DNA of 64,000 nucleotides from assembly GCF_902167145.1 (NCBI RefSeq), contig NC_050098.1:117218207-117282206 (forward strand), in the 5' to 3' direction. Shown here in pieces: positions 33,350 through 44,526 of this stretch. Position 1 is the stretch's first letter. Every line of letters starts with the position of its first letter. The position numbers and the translations under genes were made by a program. Source of the DNA: Zea mays. Taxonomy: Eukaryota; Streptophyta; Magnoliopsida; Poales; Poaceae. Under the pieces are notes generated by a model. The model was given only the letters and a program-made list of their open reading frames with translations, was not told the DNA's origin and ran no database searches.

Positions 33350-36182
33350 GGCCTCGAAGTCGTTCCTTGTGCTTTACTTCAGTTATACCATATTGACTTT
33401 GTCTAATCCCATTAGTGCTGTCAAACCAATCACATAGAAAGAATACTAATTTCAAAGGTTTGTTCCCTGCAAAATTAAACTCTAGGATGTTTTGAATGAT
33501 GCCATAATAATTAGTTTCTCTGCCGAGTGCATCGAGTGCCCTAGTCAGAACTCCAGTGTTACGTGTGGCTGCACGAGGACGAGACTTTTCAAATTGGGTT
33601 GAACGAAAATGAAAGCCATTCACATCGTATCAACCAAATGTTCTGCAAGTGACCGTCCCATAAGATAGCTGTCTCAAGTCCTCGTGTATGTTAGGAGTCT
33701 TTGTGCACTGCAAATAATATACAGTTAAAATGACTACCTCGCGTAAAAGGCTAAATGACATGAAAGTAAGGAATATAAAGAGTTTACATGCTCGCGAAAC
33801 CAGTCAACAAAATTAGGTCTTCCTTGCCTCCCATGTCGTCGCATAGTATCTAGTTGTTTGCTTGTAGGCTGATGGGAATAAGTCCAATTTTCCTCGTCGA
33901 ACTTATTGTACGACAAATAAGTAATTAAATATGGCTCCTTTGGTAAAGAAATTAAGGGGTAAAATAAAGACTTACATGAAATATGGCTCCATCTCTTCCA
34001 TATTAGAGTACATGTATAGCAATGCCGACATTCTTTCATCCATGCTAAGGTGGTAGAACGTGCCCTTACTAGTACTTGTGCCTCTCCATTGGAACAGATC
34101 TGCCTGTAGAAATAACTTAGCTCAGCTATTGCTTGCCACATGGCGTCGGGCATATAACCACGAAACATGACAGGGATAATCCTCTCCGTTAATATATGGA
34201 AGTCATGGCTCTTTAACCCAGTTAGTTTTCCCGTTTTCAAATTCACAGATCTTTTCAAGCCCGCAGCATAACCATCAGGAAATTTAATTTTTTTCATCCA
34301 TCTCATTACCTCGATCTTGTCTTTAGAGGTAAGACAGAACAAGGCACGTGGCGGCTTACCGTTGTCATTGAGCACTTGGGTTGGTCGGTCACAAAGCATT
34401 GCTAGATCTCTTCGAGCTTTCAGATTGTCCTTTGTTTTTTCAAAATGCATGCAGGTGTGTATGAGGGCTTCAGCAACATTACTTTCTTGGTGCATGACAT
34501 CAATGTTGTGCACAAGAATCAATGACGACATATAAGGGAGCTCCCAGAGACCACATATATGTGTCCAGTTGTGGTCCACTCCGAATCCTTCGTACTTGTC
34601 CCCCTTTTCATTTAGGACAAGGTTGTTCAGCTGAGCATATATTTCTGCCGCGTTAAGACGTTTAGGCGGACCTTTGGTGACCACAGTGTTCTTTATAAAG
34701 TTTTTCTTATCGCTCCTAAAGGGGTGTTTCCTGGGCAACCAGCGTCGATGGCAATCGAAGTAAGTGATCTTTCCACCATGAGCAAGACGGAAGCAATCTG
34801 TATCTGAACAATATGGACATGTCAATCTACCATGTGTACTCCAACCGGTAAAAATAGCATACGCCATGAAGTCATGCACCGACCACAAATACGCAACTCG
34901 AAGTTTGAATATCTGTTTTGTAAAAACATCGTATGCTTCAACACCTTTCCAAAGCTCCTTCAACTCTTCAATCAAGGGTTTTAACATGACATTGAGGTTC
35001 TTTCCAGGATAGTCTGGGCCAGGAATGATTAAGCAAAGAAATATAAATTCATATTTCATACAAAGAGAAGGTGGAAGGTTGTATGGAATAACAAAGACGG
35101 GCCAACATGAGTATGATGATGCCATTTGACCAAAAGGTGTGAAGCCATCGGTCGCGAGGCCGATTCGAACATTCCTTGGATCAGCTGCAAAGTCGAGATC
35201 AAACGTGTCGAGAGCCTTCCATGCATCCCCATCTGAAGGGTGCACGATTAGGTCATCATTATCACGGACACCTTCTTTGTGCTATCGCATGTGCATAGCG
35301 GTTTTTTTAGATAGAAACATCCGTTTCACTCGAGGAGTTAGTGGCAAGTAGCGGAGCTGCTTATGTGCAACATCTGTCATCACCTTCTCACCCTCATCAT
35401 TAACAACTTCCACAAATCTAGATTGTCCACATTTCAGACATTTTTTCTCTTCCGCATGCTCCTTCATGAAAAGCATACAATTATTTTTGCACACATCAAT
35501 CTTCTCATAATCCATAACGAGACCTTTGATAATTGTCTTTGATTGGTACATGTCTTTAGGCAACTTATTGGGCTTTGGGAGCACATCTCCTAATAACTTT
35601 AAAATCTCATTGTAACAATTGTTCGAGAAAAAGTACTTGGACTTAATGGCCATGAGCCGAGTCACAAAAGCGAGTATACTCACATCTGTGTGTTCATGCA
35701 ACGGCTCTTCATAGTCTTTTAGTAGTTTAAAAAATCTGGAAACCTCTGGTGTGGCAGGATCCTCGGAGCTTAGGTTGAATTCTGGACGTAGCGAATCTAG
35801 CATCTCATGCATCACATCATCGCCAGCCCAATCATTGTTCTCCTCCTCTTCTACATTCCTGTTGGGTACTACCTCACCATGATGTTCCCACACCTCATAT
35901 CCGGGCATAAATCCAAACTGACAAAGATCTAGGCTAACTTTTCCTTATTAAGAAATATATTGTTTTCGTGCCGCCTACAAGGGCATCTGACAGTGCCGGT
36001 TAAGGACAAGGCGAATACGTGGTCCACAAAATCTTTGGTCTTGGCTACCCACTCGTCAGAATGACGTCCATTCCTACTCTAGCCATTGTACATCCATGCA
36101 CGGTCTTCAGCCATGCCTGAGACTGTTAAACCGAACCATATCGTTAAACCATTATTCAACTTCGTTAAGGGTTTAGTTCCTA

Positions 36183-36487
36183 TATGTATAGGCAAGGATA
36201 GGTTCTAAACCCACAGCAAACTAGAAGGATCAAAAAAAATTCGGCAGCATAACCTCGCTGCTACTAAACAATATATTACGTATATATAAAACATAAAATG
36301 ATATAATATTAATTAAATCAAACTAACTACCACATATGTATAGGCAAAGATAGGTTCTAAACCCACAGCAAACTAGAAGGATAAAAAAAATTCGACAGCA
36401 TAACCTCGCTGCCATTAAACAATATATTACGTATATATAAAACATAAAATGATATACTATTAATTAAATCAAACTAACTACCACATA
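36183..36487. repeat. Tandem duplication of about 152 bp in the CACTA 5' region
   Basis: Two adjacent copies (start 36183 and 36335) share GGTTCTAAACCCACAGCAAA and GCATAACCTCGCTGC, with a handful of differences. Confidence 0.85.
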
Positions 36488-36578
36488 TCATAATAATGCA
36501 ACAATTCTACGTACAAATATAATGTACTTGTAAAACTAATAATATAATAGTAATATAAAATTAATGACATAAATACAA

Positions 36579-36750
36579 TATTAATGAAATCAAATTAAAC
36601 AATAACACTAATCAAACACAAATCAATCAAACATTTACAAATATATGCCACTAATACCTAAACCACATATACCACTAATATATTAATGAAATCAAATTAA
36701 ACAATAACACTAACCAAACACAAATCAAACAAACATTTACAAATATATAT
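36579..36750. repeat. Second duplication in the CACTA 5' region, offset 100 bp
   Basis: A segment of about 70 bp starting ATATTAATGAAATCAAATT occurs at 36579 and again at 36679. Confidence 0.75.
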
Positions 36751-36789
36751 TAATTTCGGCGGCAATTAAATAACGGCCGCCGAAAATAT

Positions 36790-37320
36790 GAAATAAAATA
36801 CACAAAAAAAACCTTTGGATGGCGAAGAGTTTGGCGACGACGGCGGAGTGGTAGAAGAAGTAGACGCGGGCGGTCGACCGTAGCGGAGGACGGCAGCGGA
36901 CGTCGACGGTGGCGGCAGACGGCGATGGCGGCGCGGCCGACGGGCAGCACATGGCGGGCGGGCAGCGCGGGACGGGCAGGGCAGCGTGCGCTGTTGGGCA
37001 GGGGCAGCAGCGGCGGGCAGGCAACTAGCGGCGTGGCGGGCGGGCGGGCGGGCAGGCAACTAGCGGCGTGGCGGGCGGGCGGGCGGGCAGCGGCGCGGCG
37101 GTGGTCGGCGCGCAGCGCGCGCGGGCGAGCAGGGCGGCAGGGCAGCGCGCGCGGCGACCGAGCAGGGGCGCGCGCGGCGCACGGGCGGGCGGGTAGGGGC
37201 AGCGCGCAGGGGCAGAAGGCGGCGATGGGCGTCACGGTGGCGGCGGCGCGGGGCAGAAGGCGGCGGCGCGGGGAAGAAGACGGCGGGTTGAGAAAGAGAC
37301 AGAGAAGAAAGGAGTCGGGA
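36790..37320 (-). promoter_or_regulatory. GC-rich leader/promoter-proximal region of the CACTA element
   Basis: About 500 bp of CpG-dense DNA lies between the subterminal repeats and the AT-rich stretch before the transposase ATG. It contains GCGGGCGG runs and a near-perfect direct repeat around AACTAGCGGCGTGGCGGGCG (about 37021 and 37055). Its position matches the GC-rich downstream control region of maize En/Spm, a methylation-sensitive regulatory zone next to the transcription start. The function here is inferred from position and composition. ORFs across it (36750-37353) are compositional. Confidence 0.5.
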
Positions 37321-37334
37321 GCCGTTTTTAAAAT

Positions 37335-37563
37335 CCTAATTTTCGGCGGCTAGGTTATAGGCCGCCAAAAATAAGCCTATTTTTCGGCGGCTGTGTCAGA
37401 GGCCGCCGAAAATAAGCCTATTTTCGGCGGCCAGTGTCAGAGGCCGCCGAAAATAAGCCTATTTTCGGCGGCCAGTGTACGCCGCCAAAAATAGTATATT
37501 ATTTTCGGTGGTCTACCCCGTGCCGCCGAAAATAACTTTGGCCGCCGAAAATCATGTACAGTG
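37335..37563. repeat. CACTA right terminal inverted repeat and subterminal repeats
   Basis: Alternating TTTTCGGCGGC and GCCGCCGAAAA motifs (about nine) in three near-identical blocks around AATAAGCCTATTTTCGGCGG. The sequence ends GTACAGTG at 37563, the complement of CACTGTAC. Confidence 0.85.
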
Positions 37564-37570
37564 CTGTTGT

Positions 37571-40500
37571 GGAGGAGTCTTGGAACGCGTTGCCGCACCG
37601 GGGAGTTCTTCGATTGAGACATGTCTCATCGACAACCGTGTCGGCAGCGATCGCTTTGGTGAGGCGAAGTCGGGCGTAGCGTCTCCACTTGGTGCCGCGA
37701 CCGGGAGCGAAACCAATTGGCCGCCGATTCGAGTTAGGCGTCGCGCATCCTTCGCTCGTCGCCGTCAGGACGAATTACTACGTCCTACACGGTATGCTTC
37801 CTCCCTGTTACATTCACCGCATGCCTAGGGACGTTCCGCACCGCGTATTACTGAATGGGGGCAGCGGTGGGGCTATGAATTCGTCGTCGTAGTTGCCTCG
37901 TCGCCGTTCGACCGCATTGTGTCGTGGACAGTAGCGCGGGATGACTGACCGTAGAAATTGAGCGTAGGATCGTGCTCGCTGAGAACTACCGGATCGGTTG
38001 GAACCGAGAGAGGTCGCCCTTGCACCCGATCGCCGGATTTCGGCAGGCGCACTCCATGGGCGGCGGTGGCATCGCCGGGAGGTTTTGACTGGTGACGGTG
38101 AAGACTCTCGTGTGCCATTGATTGGATTGTTAACGACCAGGATTGTACGAGGGGCGATATGTGTTCTGGATTGGCGTCGTCCGTCCAATCACAATCGGGC
38201 GAACCCAAGGCGATCGCGGTAGCGTTGAATCCAAGCCGTGGGTTGCGGATCGGAAGGTCAGGGGCGCGTACCGATTCAGACAATGGTGGATCTAATCCTA
38301 GCGGCCAAGTGTTGATCGTACTGTTGGAATCTAGCGTTACCCCTTTGTCGTGTCTGTTTTGCATATGAGCCCCTGCGCTTTCCGTAAACAAGCCCGCAGT
38401 CCACCACGAGATTTAACTGAGTATGGGAAATTTTGAAAGATTGCACCTGAACTCTTCTGTATTATTGTGCGTGGGCCAGGGTACTATTAATTAGATAAAA
38501 GAATATAGGAAATGGGTTTATCATATTAAAATAATTCGAGAAACTTGTATAATTCATATTTAATTCATTTTAACTCCAAATTGATCCATTCTAGTAACAA
38601 TAATTTGTTTTAATATTATTCATCACATAGTACCTCTGTTCAATCATGAAACTTGAATTAAAATTATTCACTTGAATTATTCTATTCTAGCGACTAAATA
38701 ACTTCAGAAATTCATAACTAAATAACCGTAACACCGAATTTAGTGATTCTTGTTCCTACGATCTCGTTACGACACGTAGAATATTATTGTGCATTCTGAT
38801 CTGTTATTTGGTGTGATGTTAATTTCCGCTATACCATTTTTGTTTGTATTGATGCGAGTAGACGAGCAAGCCACAGAGGAACCAGGGGTTCAGTAGGTAG
38901 AGACTGCTGAGCGGGAGCTCGTTGAAGGCAAGTTGTGCCCTTGATCACTTCTTTTTACCCAGTCATGTTCTTATTAATCATAATGATCTGCATAGGTTAA
39001 TTTTGATGGGACCCAACAAGTTATCCTAGTTTGGCTATCTTTATACCTTGTTTACCACTGATTTTTTGGGTAGTACCTGCTATTGCTTTATGTGGTTTTG
39101 GGTATGAAGATACACATTATTCATGATCATACTTTTATTATCAGTTTGTTATTTACTGTTCGTGTTAAGATCATTATGATAATTGGAACATGGAGCGACC
39201 ACGCGGGAAAACAGTGCTACCACAAGGGTAGTATGGGACGCCCTTGGCTGACTAATTAGGAAAGCTAGTGGAGGACTACATTACCTGATAGGGGCAAGGG
39301 CAGTAGGGAAGTGGTCAGTGTAGGGAGGCGGGTTGAATTTGCTGCGATGACGGTCAGGCGAGGGGTCCCTGCATTGGAGTTTCCTAGAAACGGTAGCGGG
39401 GTTTCTGAAGCTAGTGGAACTTTGTAAAGGACTCGTAGTGTTACCCTGCCTCGCTTCCTTGGTAGAGGTGTATGAAAATCGCGATCCCTTGGCAGATGGG
39501 TAACATGACTTGTGGGTAAAGATGCGCAACCTCTGCAGAGTGTAAAACTGGTATATCAGTCGTGCAAACGGTAATGAGCGGCTCGGACCCTCACATGATT
39601 AATTTATGGAATTAAATTCAATTTGTCATTTGCTTCGCATTGGGATTTATTATTACTTTTGTTCTATTATTACTCTGGTTTTGTCTTTACTTACATTTAG
39701 TAACTGCTAAGAAAATTTTGACCAACTTATTAAAAGCAATGCTCAGCTTCAACCATTATTTTCTTGATCAGCCTTACGCTTCACATGAACTCCCACCTTT
39801 GGTGAGTTCATGCACATTATTCCCCACAACTTGTTGAGCTATGACCTTTTCTGAGCTCACTCTTGTGATATGTAACCCTCCCCCCACAGGTGAAGAGCAG
39901 GAGGTCGAAGAGGAGCCACCCTACAACGAAGCATACGAGTTGATATAGGTGGTGTCTCCTAGTGAGCTTTGTGGCACCAGAGAATAAAATTTAGTTCGCT
40001 TTATTATTATCATTTATTTTTGTAAGACTCCCGCTATGTAATAATGACATTTATGTTATTTGTGACATTTATCTCTATGCACTTTGTCATTATATGTAAT
40101 GTTCTTCTTTGGCGCACATATAAGACGCACTCGGCTTTATCCTTTAAATCTGGGTGTGACAGAAGTGGTATCAGAGCAAATGTTGTCTGTAGGACGAAAC
40201 CTAGATAGAACTGGACAAAACCCTTACCTACTTACCTTAGTCTGATTCTTTCTATACTTTTCTTGATCCTGTCTCACCTTCTACTGTTCTACTCTGATTA
40301 TTGTTACCTTTTTTATTCTAAGACAAGAAGGATTTCACACTTTGGAATCCTACATCCATGACCCTCTAAAGTGATAGGAGACCCAAGACAAAATTAAAAT
40401 TATTTTCTCTAATTAAAGTAATTGGATGTTTGTTCTTATGGTAAATGCTTGATTTGCTTCTTTGAATTGATTGAATCGGTATAGCAGGGCATTCTAACAT

Positions 40501-41015
40501 GTACCATCATAAGGTAATTAGTATGAGTAGGTGACACACTAATCTACTTAGCTAATAAAACCCCAAAAGATTCTGCCTCACAATTACTCGTCTTATCTAC
40601 AATTCTATCTTAACATGTATTTCTAACCTAGATGGTCAATACCAGGAAGGGAGGCAGAATTGATCTACCTGCCAATCCACATAACTAGAGGGTGTTTAGA
40701 CAACAAAAACAAGCAAAGATGAATCCTCCAAATCCTCCACCAGTCGGAACTGATCCAGTGGTTGCAGCCCAGATGCATATGCTACAACAAATGGCCAATA
40801 CTATGGCAGATATGCTTGCGTACATGCGGCAGGAACGCCAAGAGATGCGCCAGGAAAGGCAAGATATGTGGGAGGAGATGCGTCAAGAAAGAATGGGGCG
40901 ACAACAGCAAGCACCATTACCGCCACCACCACCACCACTTCCACCCAGGGACAAGCACCGGAAATTTATGAGTACAAGTCGCCTACCTTCGCCAGCTCTC
41001 CAGATCCTTTGCACG
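37571..41015 (+). repeat. 3,445-bp direct repeat, right copy
   Basis: Begins GGAGGAGTCTTGG seven bases after the CACTA right end and matches 16855-20299 without net indels. It contains the LTR part to 40161, the PBS at 40166-40177 and the gag start at 40632. Confidence 0.9.
40166..40177 (+). other. Primer-binding site, initiator Met tRNA (element C, right copy)
   Basis: TGGTATCAGAGC, identical to 19450-19461, four bases after the LTR end at 40161. Confidence 0.85.
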
Positions 41016-41815
41016 CCGACGACTAGTTAAAGTCAGTGGAGAAGATGATAAACATTGCCCAATGCTCCGACCAGGAGAAGGTTCTCTATGCTTCTGGTCG
41101 TCTATTACTGCTGCTGATTGGTGGGATTCTTATACTGCTGCCCATGACGCTGTTGATATTATTACTTGGGTGGAATTCACTACACAGTTCAGGAACTACC
41201 ACATACCTGCTGGACTGATGAATATCAAAAAGAAGGAATTTCTATCAATCAAGCAAGGCAACATGTCAGTCAGCGAGTACCGTGATAGATTCATTCAACT
41301 ATCAAGATATGCTCCTGATGAGGTGGATGATGATGAGAGGAAGCAAGAGCACTTCATAGAGGGACTCAATAGGCCACTACAGTATGCACTGGTTGCTCAC
41401 ACATTTCCATCCTTTCAGAGGCTTCTTGATAAAGCTTTAGCTATTGAACACAAGCGTGTTCAACTAGGAGACATGAAGAGGAAGGCCATTACCCAGGGGC
41501 AGGGTAGCAGCAATATTCGCCCTTGCTACTTTCCGCCCCAGGGTACACGAGCTCGTTCAGGAGGAGGACTGTTGCCAGCTTAGTATGCTCCACAGGGGAC
41601 TCCATAGACACCCCACACTCGTCAGGCTGTCCCCACTGGCACCCCGGCGAGACCTGCAGGACAGAGGACAGGCCCTACATGCTTCAAGTGCAGTCAGGTT
41701 GGGCACTATGCAAATGCTTCTCCGATGGGGAGTTCCTGCACGCCAGCTACGAACAAGCAATAGACTCCTGGCAAGGGATTCAGCATTGCCAGAGTTAACC
41801 AAGTCAGTATCGAGG
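40632..41815 (+). pseudogene. gag of element C (right copy)
   Basis: The ATG at 40632 gives the same N-terminus, early TAG (40686) and frame change as the left copy. It then continues into the gag core (DWWDSYTAAHD, FTTQFRNYHIPAGL, SVSEYRDRFIQLSRYAP, HTFPSFQRLLDKA). Further lesions are a TAG at about 41026 (expected TGG), a small rearrangement near 41100 and a TAG at 41581 (expected CAG). The zinc knuckle (CFKCSQVGHYANAS, 41680-41721) has lost its last Cys to Ser. Gag would form the capsid-like particle. It runs without further indels into protease. Confidence 0.8.
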
Positions 41816-41819
41816 CCAC

Positions 41820-44526
41820 TGCTGACGATGCAGACATCGCTATCGGTATGTTTTACATTAATGCAATTCCAACAACCTTATTATTTGATTCTGGAGCTAC
41901 GCATTCGTTTATTTCTGCTTGATTTGCCACCACCAATGAATTACCGCTTCAAAATATGAAAACATCAATGGTATTAATTACACCAAAAGGGCCTGTTGAA
42001 GCAAACTATATGACACACACATTAACACTGACAATTATGGGAAGGGAATTCTGGTCTACACCTATAGTATTAGAAGAAAGCAGTATAGATCTGATACTCG
42101 GTATGTCATGGCTAAGGAAAGCAAAGGCGGGTATACACTATGCTAAGGGAATCGTAGAACTCACCAGTTCCAAAGGAGAAAGGTTTGAAATCGAGATTAC
42201 CATAACCGCCTCTACCAGACCTGCCATATTTCTAGTAGATGGAAAATTCATGGGTAGAAACATCCGAGTTGTTAGAGACTTTCCACACGTCTTTCCTGAA
42301 GAGTTACCCGGAATGCCACCATATAGGGAAGTTGAATTTGTCATTGGTCTCTTACCTAGTACTACTCCCATTTCAAAAAGGCCATATAGGATGTCAATGG
42401 AAGAGTTAAAAGAACTTAAGAAACAATTAACAGAGTTGCAAGAAGCAGGGTACATTCGTCCGAGTTCCTCACCTTGGGGAGCACCGATTATGTTTGTACA
42501 GAAGAAGGATGGTTCTCAAAGGATGTGCGTGGACTATAGATCACTTAATGATGTCACCATTAAAAACAAGTACCCTCTACCTCGTATTGAAGATTTATTT
42601 GATCATATGAGAGGCACCAGGGTGTTCTCTAAGATTGACCTCAGGTCGGGTTATCACCAAATGAAGATTAGGCCATCTGATATTCCCAAGATGGCTTTCT
42701 CTACCCGATATGGTCTATATGAGTTCATAGTTATGTCGTTTGGCTTAACTAATGCACCAGCCTACTTCATGAATCTGATGAACAAGGTGTTCATGGAGTA
42801 TCTTGATAGATTCGTCGTGGTATTCATCGGCGACATTCTCATATATTCCAAAAATGATAGTGATCATGAGGAACATCTGCGGATGGTGCTATAGAAGTTA
42901 CGGGATAATCAACTCTATGCCAAATTTACCAAGTGTGAGTTCTGGCTTGATGAAGTACCATTCCTTGGACATATTATTTCTAAAGGTGGAATCTCAGTGG
43001 ATCCAGCTAAATTAAAGGAGATAGTGGGTTGGAAAATACCAAAGACAGTCACTGAGGTTCGGAGTTTCCTAGGACTCGCGGGTTACTACCGGCGATACAT
43101 TGAAGGATTTTCTAAGATAGCGAAGCCTATGACCTCATTGTTAGAGAAGGGAAAGGAGTTCAATTGGACCTAGGAATGCCAAGAGAGTTTCAACCAGTTG
43201 AGGTTTAAGTTAATGTCACCCCCAGTGTTGATTATGCCAGATCTACAGAAAGGATTTGACATATATTGTGATGCGTGCCGCCATGGCCTGGTATGTGTCC
43301 TTATGCAAGGACACGTCATCGCCTACGTGTCTCGCCAGTTATGGAAACATGAGTTGAACTACCCCACTCATGACTTAGAACTAGCAGCCGTAGTGCATGC
43401 ACTCAAGATATGGAGACATTATATTATGGGGACCAAGTGCCAAGTCTATACTGATCACAAGAGCTTAAAGTATATCTTCACTCAGAAGGATCTCAACCTT
43501 AGGCAACACCATTGGTTGGAGCTCATCAAGGACTATGACTTGGAAATTCACTATCATCTGGGCAAAGCGAATCTGGTTGTGGATGCCTAGAGTCGGAAGG
43601 AGCATGTCCATGCAACTATTATCACTCAGTTACTCGATGAGTTAGTGGAAGACTTTGAGAAGCTCAATCTGGGGATAGTTGCTCATACTGAAGGGATTAC
43701 CATAGAGGTAGAGCCAACCTTAGAGCAAGAAATACGAAAGGGTCATATTAGAGATGTCAAAATTCAAGAGATCAAAGATCTGATAACAGAAGGAAGAGGC
43801 CCAAATTTCACGGAAGACGAGCAGGGCACGATATGGTTCAAGAACCGGATTTGTGTTCCTGAGATCAATAGTCTTCGTGAGACCATATTGAAGGAGGCAC
43901 ATGACTCAGCTTACTCCATCCATCCTGGCAGTACTAAAATGTACCAGGACTTGAAGCAGAAGTATTGGTGGTATGGACTAAAGAATGATGTTGCTTTGCA
44001 TGTAGCACTATGTGATGTTTGCTAGAGGGTAAAAGCAAAACATCAAAGACCTGCTAGTTTGCTGCACCCGCTTAAGATACCTGAGTGGAAGTGGGAAGAG
44101 ATTGACATGGACTTCATTGTAGGTCTACCCCACACATCTACTGGGTATGACTCTATATGGGTGATTGTGGACACCCACTTTATCCTTGTGAAGACCACAT
44201 ATTCAGGAGCCAGGCTAGCAGAGTTGTACATGAAACAGATAGTATGTCTACACGGAGTGCCTAAGAAGATTGTGTCAGACCGAGGATCTCCGTTTACTTC
44301 TCGGTTTTGGCAAAAGTAGCATGAGTGCTTGGATACAAGACTAAACTTCAGCTCGGCCTACCATCCTCAAACTGATGGACAGACTGAGAGGACCAACCAT
44401 ATACTGGAGGATATGTTAAGAGCTTGTGCTCTTAAACATGGTGGCAGTTGGGATAAGAGTTTACCCTTTGCGGAGTTCTCTTACAATAATAGCTACTAGG
44501 CCAGTTTGAAGATGTCACCGTTTGAG
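41820..44526 (+). pseudogene. pol of element C: protease, RT, RNase H, integrase
   Basis: One reading frame holds throughout. Protease has LFDSGATHSFI (about 41880-41915). RT runs from about 42290 ([16 protein letters not shown]) to a catalytic box reading [11 protein letters not shown], in which the second position of the Asp pair is Gly. RNase H lies at about 43230-43590 (QVYTDHKSL). Integrase has an HPGSTKMYQDL zinc region and [25 protein letters not shown] and TDGQTERTNHI. In-frame stops: TGA 41920; TAG 42892, 43171, 43588, 44023, 44317 and 44497. No frameshift is seen from about 41100 to 44526. The gene breaks off in late integrase, so a chromodomain cannot be assessed. Confidence 0.85.

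Larger units (their letters stand above)
23495..33350 (-). mobile_element. Tat-lineage Ty3/gypsy retrotransposon, 5'-truncated, nested in CACTA (element D)
   Basis: Read on the minus strand, the remaining order is protease (33349-32567), RT-RNase H (32557-31400), second RNase H and integrase (31217-29295), a 4-kb 3' region, polypurine tract, and 3' LTR (25173-23495). The 5' LTR, PBS and nearly all of gag are gone: at about 33350 the sequence passes directly into CACTA transposase code. It is collinear with element E at 50722-64000 and of the same family. Every domain carries at least one lesion except the 640-codon RNase H-integrase block. Confidence 0.9.
23416..36114 (-). pseudogene. TNP2-like CACTA transposase, interrupted by a Tat retrotransposon
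   Basis: The ATG at 36114 opens an N-terminal transposase-associated domain (MAEDRAWMYNG, then RPCRR-type Cys motifs) reaching about 35905. The TNP2 core (PF02992) follows at about 35245-34100, with RIGLATDGFTPFG, a CPYC motif, FDCHRRWLP and HNIDVMHQE. A decayed spacer carries RQGRPNFVDWF (about 33800). A DUF4216-like segment (YYGIIQNILEF, then CDWFD) runs to 33353. The last residues and TGA stop (RALDRRRLLDRDSDEF, 23494-23416) lie beyond the inserted element D. Lesions: TAG at 36079-36081, a frameshift near 35925, TAG near 35292, an apparent internal deletion and frameshift around 34030-34100, and the 9.9-kb insertion. Some C-terminal codons between the two sides may also be lost. It would have been the catalytic transposase. 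Confidence 0.8.
20304..37563 (-). mobile_element. CACTA (En/Spm-type) DNA transposon, transcribed on the minus strand
   Basis: The right end, read inward on the minus strand, is CACTGTACATGATTTTCGGC. The left end reads CTACAGGCATTTTCGGCGGC and appears to lack the first CA bases. Both ends carry arrays of TTTTCGGCGGC and its complement. Inside are a TNP2-like transposase (33353-36114 plus a tail at 23416-23494) and an 11-exon TNPA-like gene (20791-23359), both on the minus strand, which is the usual two-gene CACTA layout. Without the nested Tat element the transposon is about 7.4 kb. The 3-bp target duplication is not clear: CTG follows the right end, and GAAG filler precedes the left. Confidence 0.85.
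16723..44526 (+). mobile_element. Tekay/Del-like Ty3/gypsy retrotransposon split by a CACTA element (element C)
   Basis: This is a single plus-strand element in two pieces: 16723-20299 (LTR part, PBS, gag start) and 37571-44526 (the same LTR part and gag start again, then the rest of gag-pol). The repeated 3,445 bp carry identical lesions in both copies, including a gag TAG and the same gag frame change. They are therefore one element duplicated in place rather than two insertions. The initiator-Met PBS, the gag-protease-RT-RNase H-integrase order and the RT sequence type fit the Tekay/Del chromovirus lineage. The LTR 5' end is lost beside element B. The 3' end (integrase C-terminus, any chromodomain, 3' LTR) is lost at 44526. 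Confidence 0.75.

Noticed and set aside
36750..37353. Ala/Arg/Gly/Pro-rich ORFs on both strands, 95-161 codons
   Set aside because: They are a consequence of GCGGGCGG-type runs in the GC-rich CACTA leader.
16855..41015. Two independent insertions of the same retrotransposon flanking CACTA
   Set aside because: Both copies share the same early gag stop and the same gag frame change. The repeat edges coincide with the CACTA ends rather than with LTR ends.
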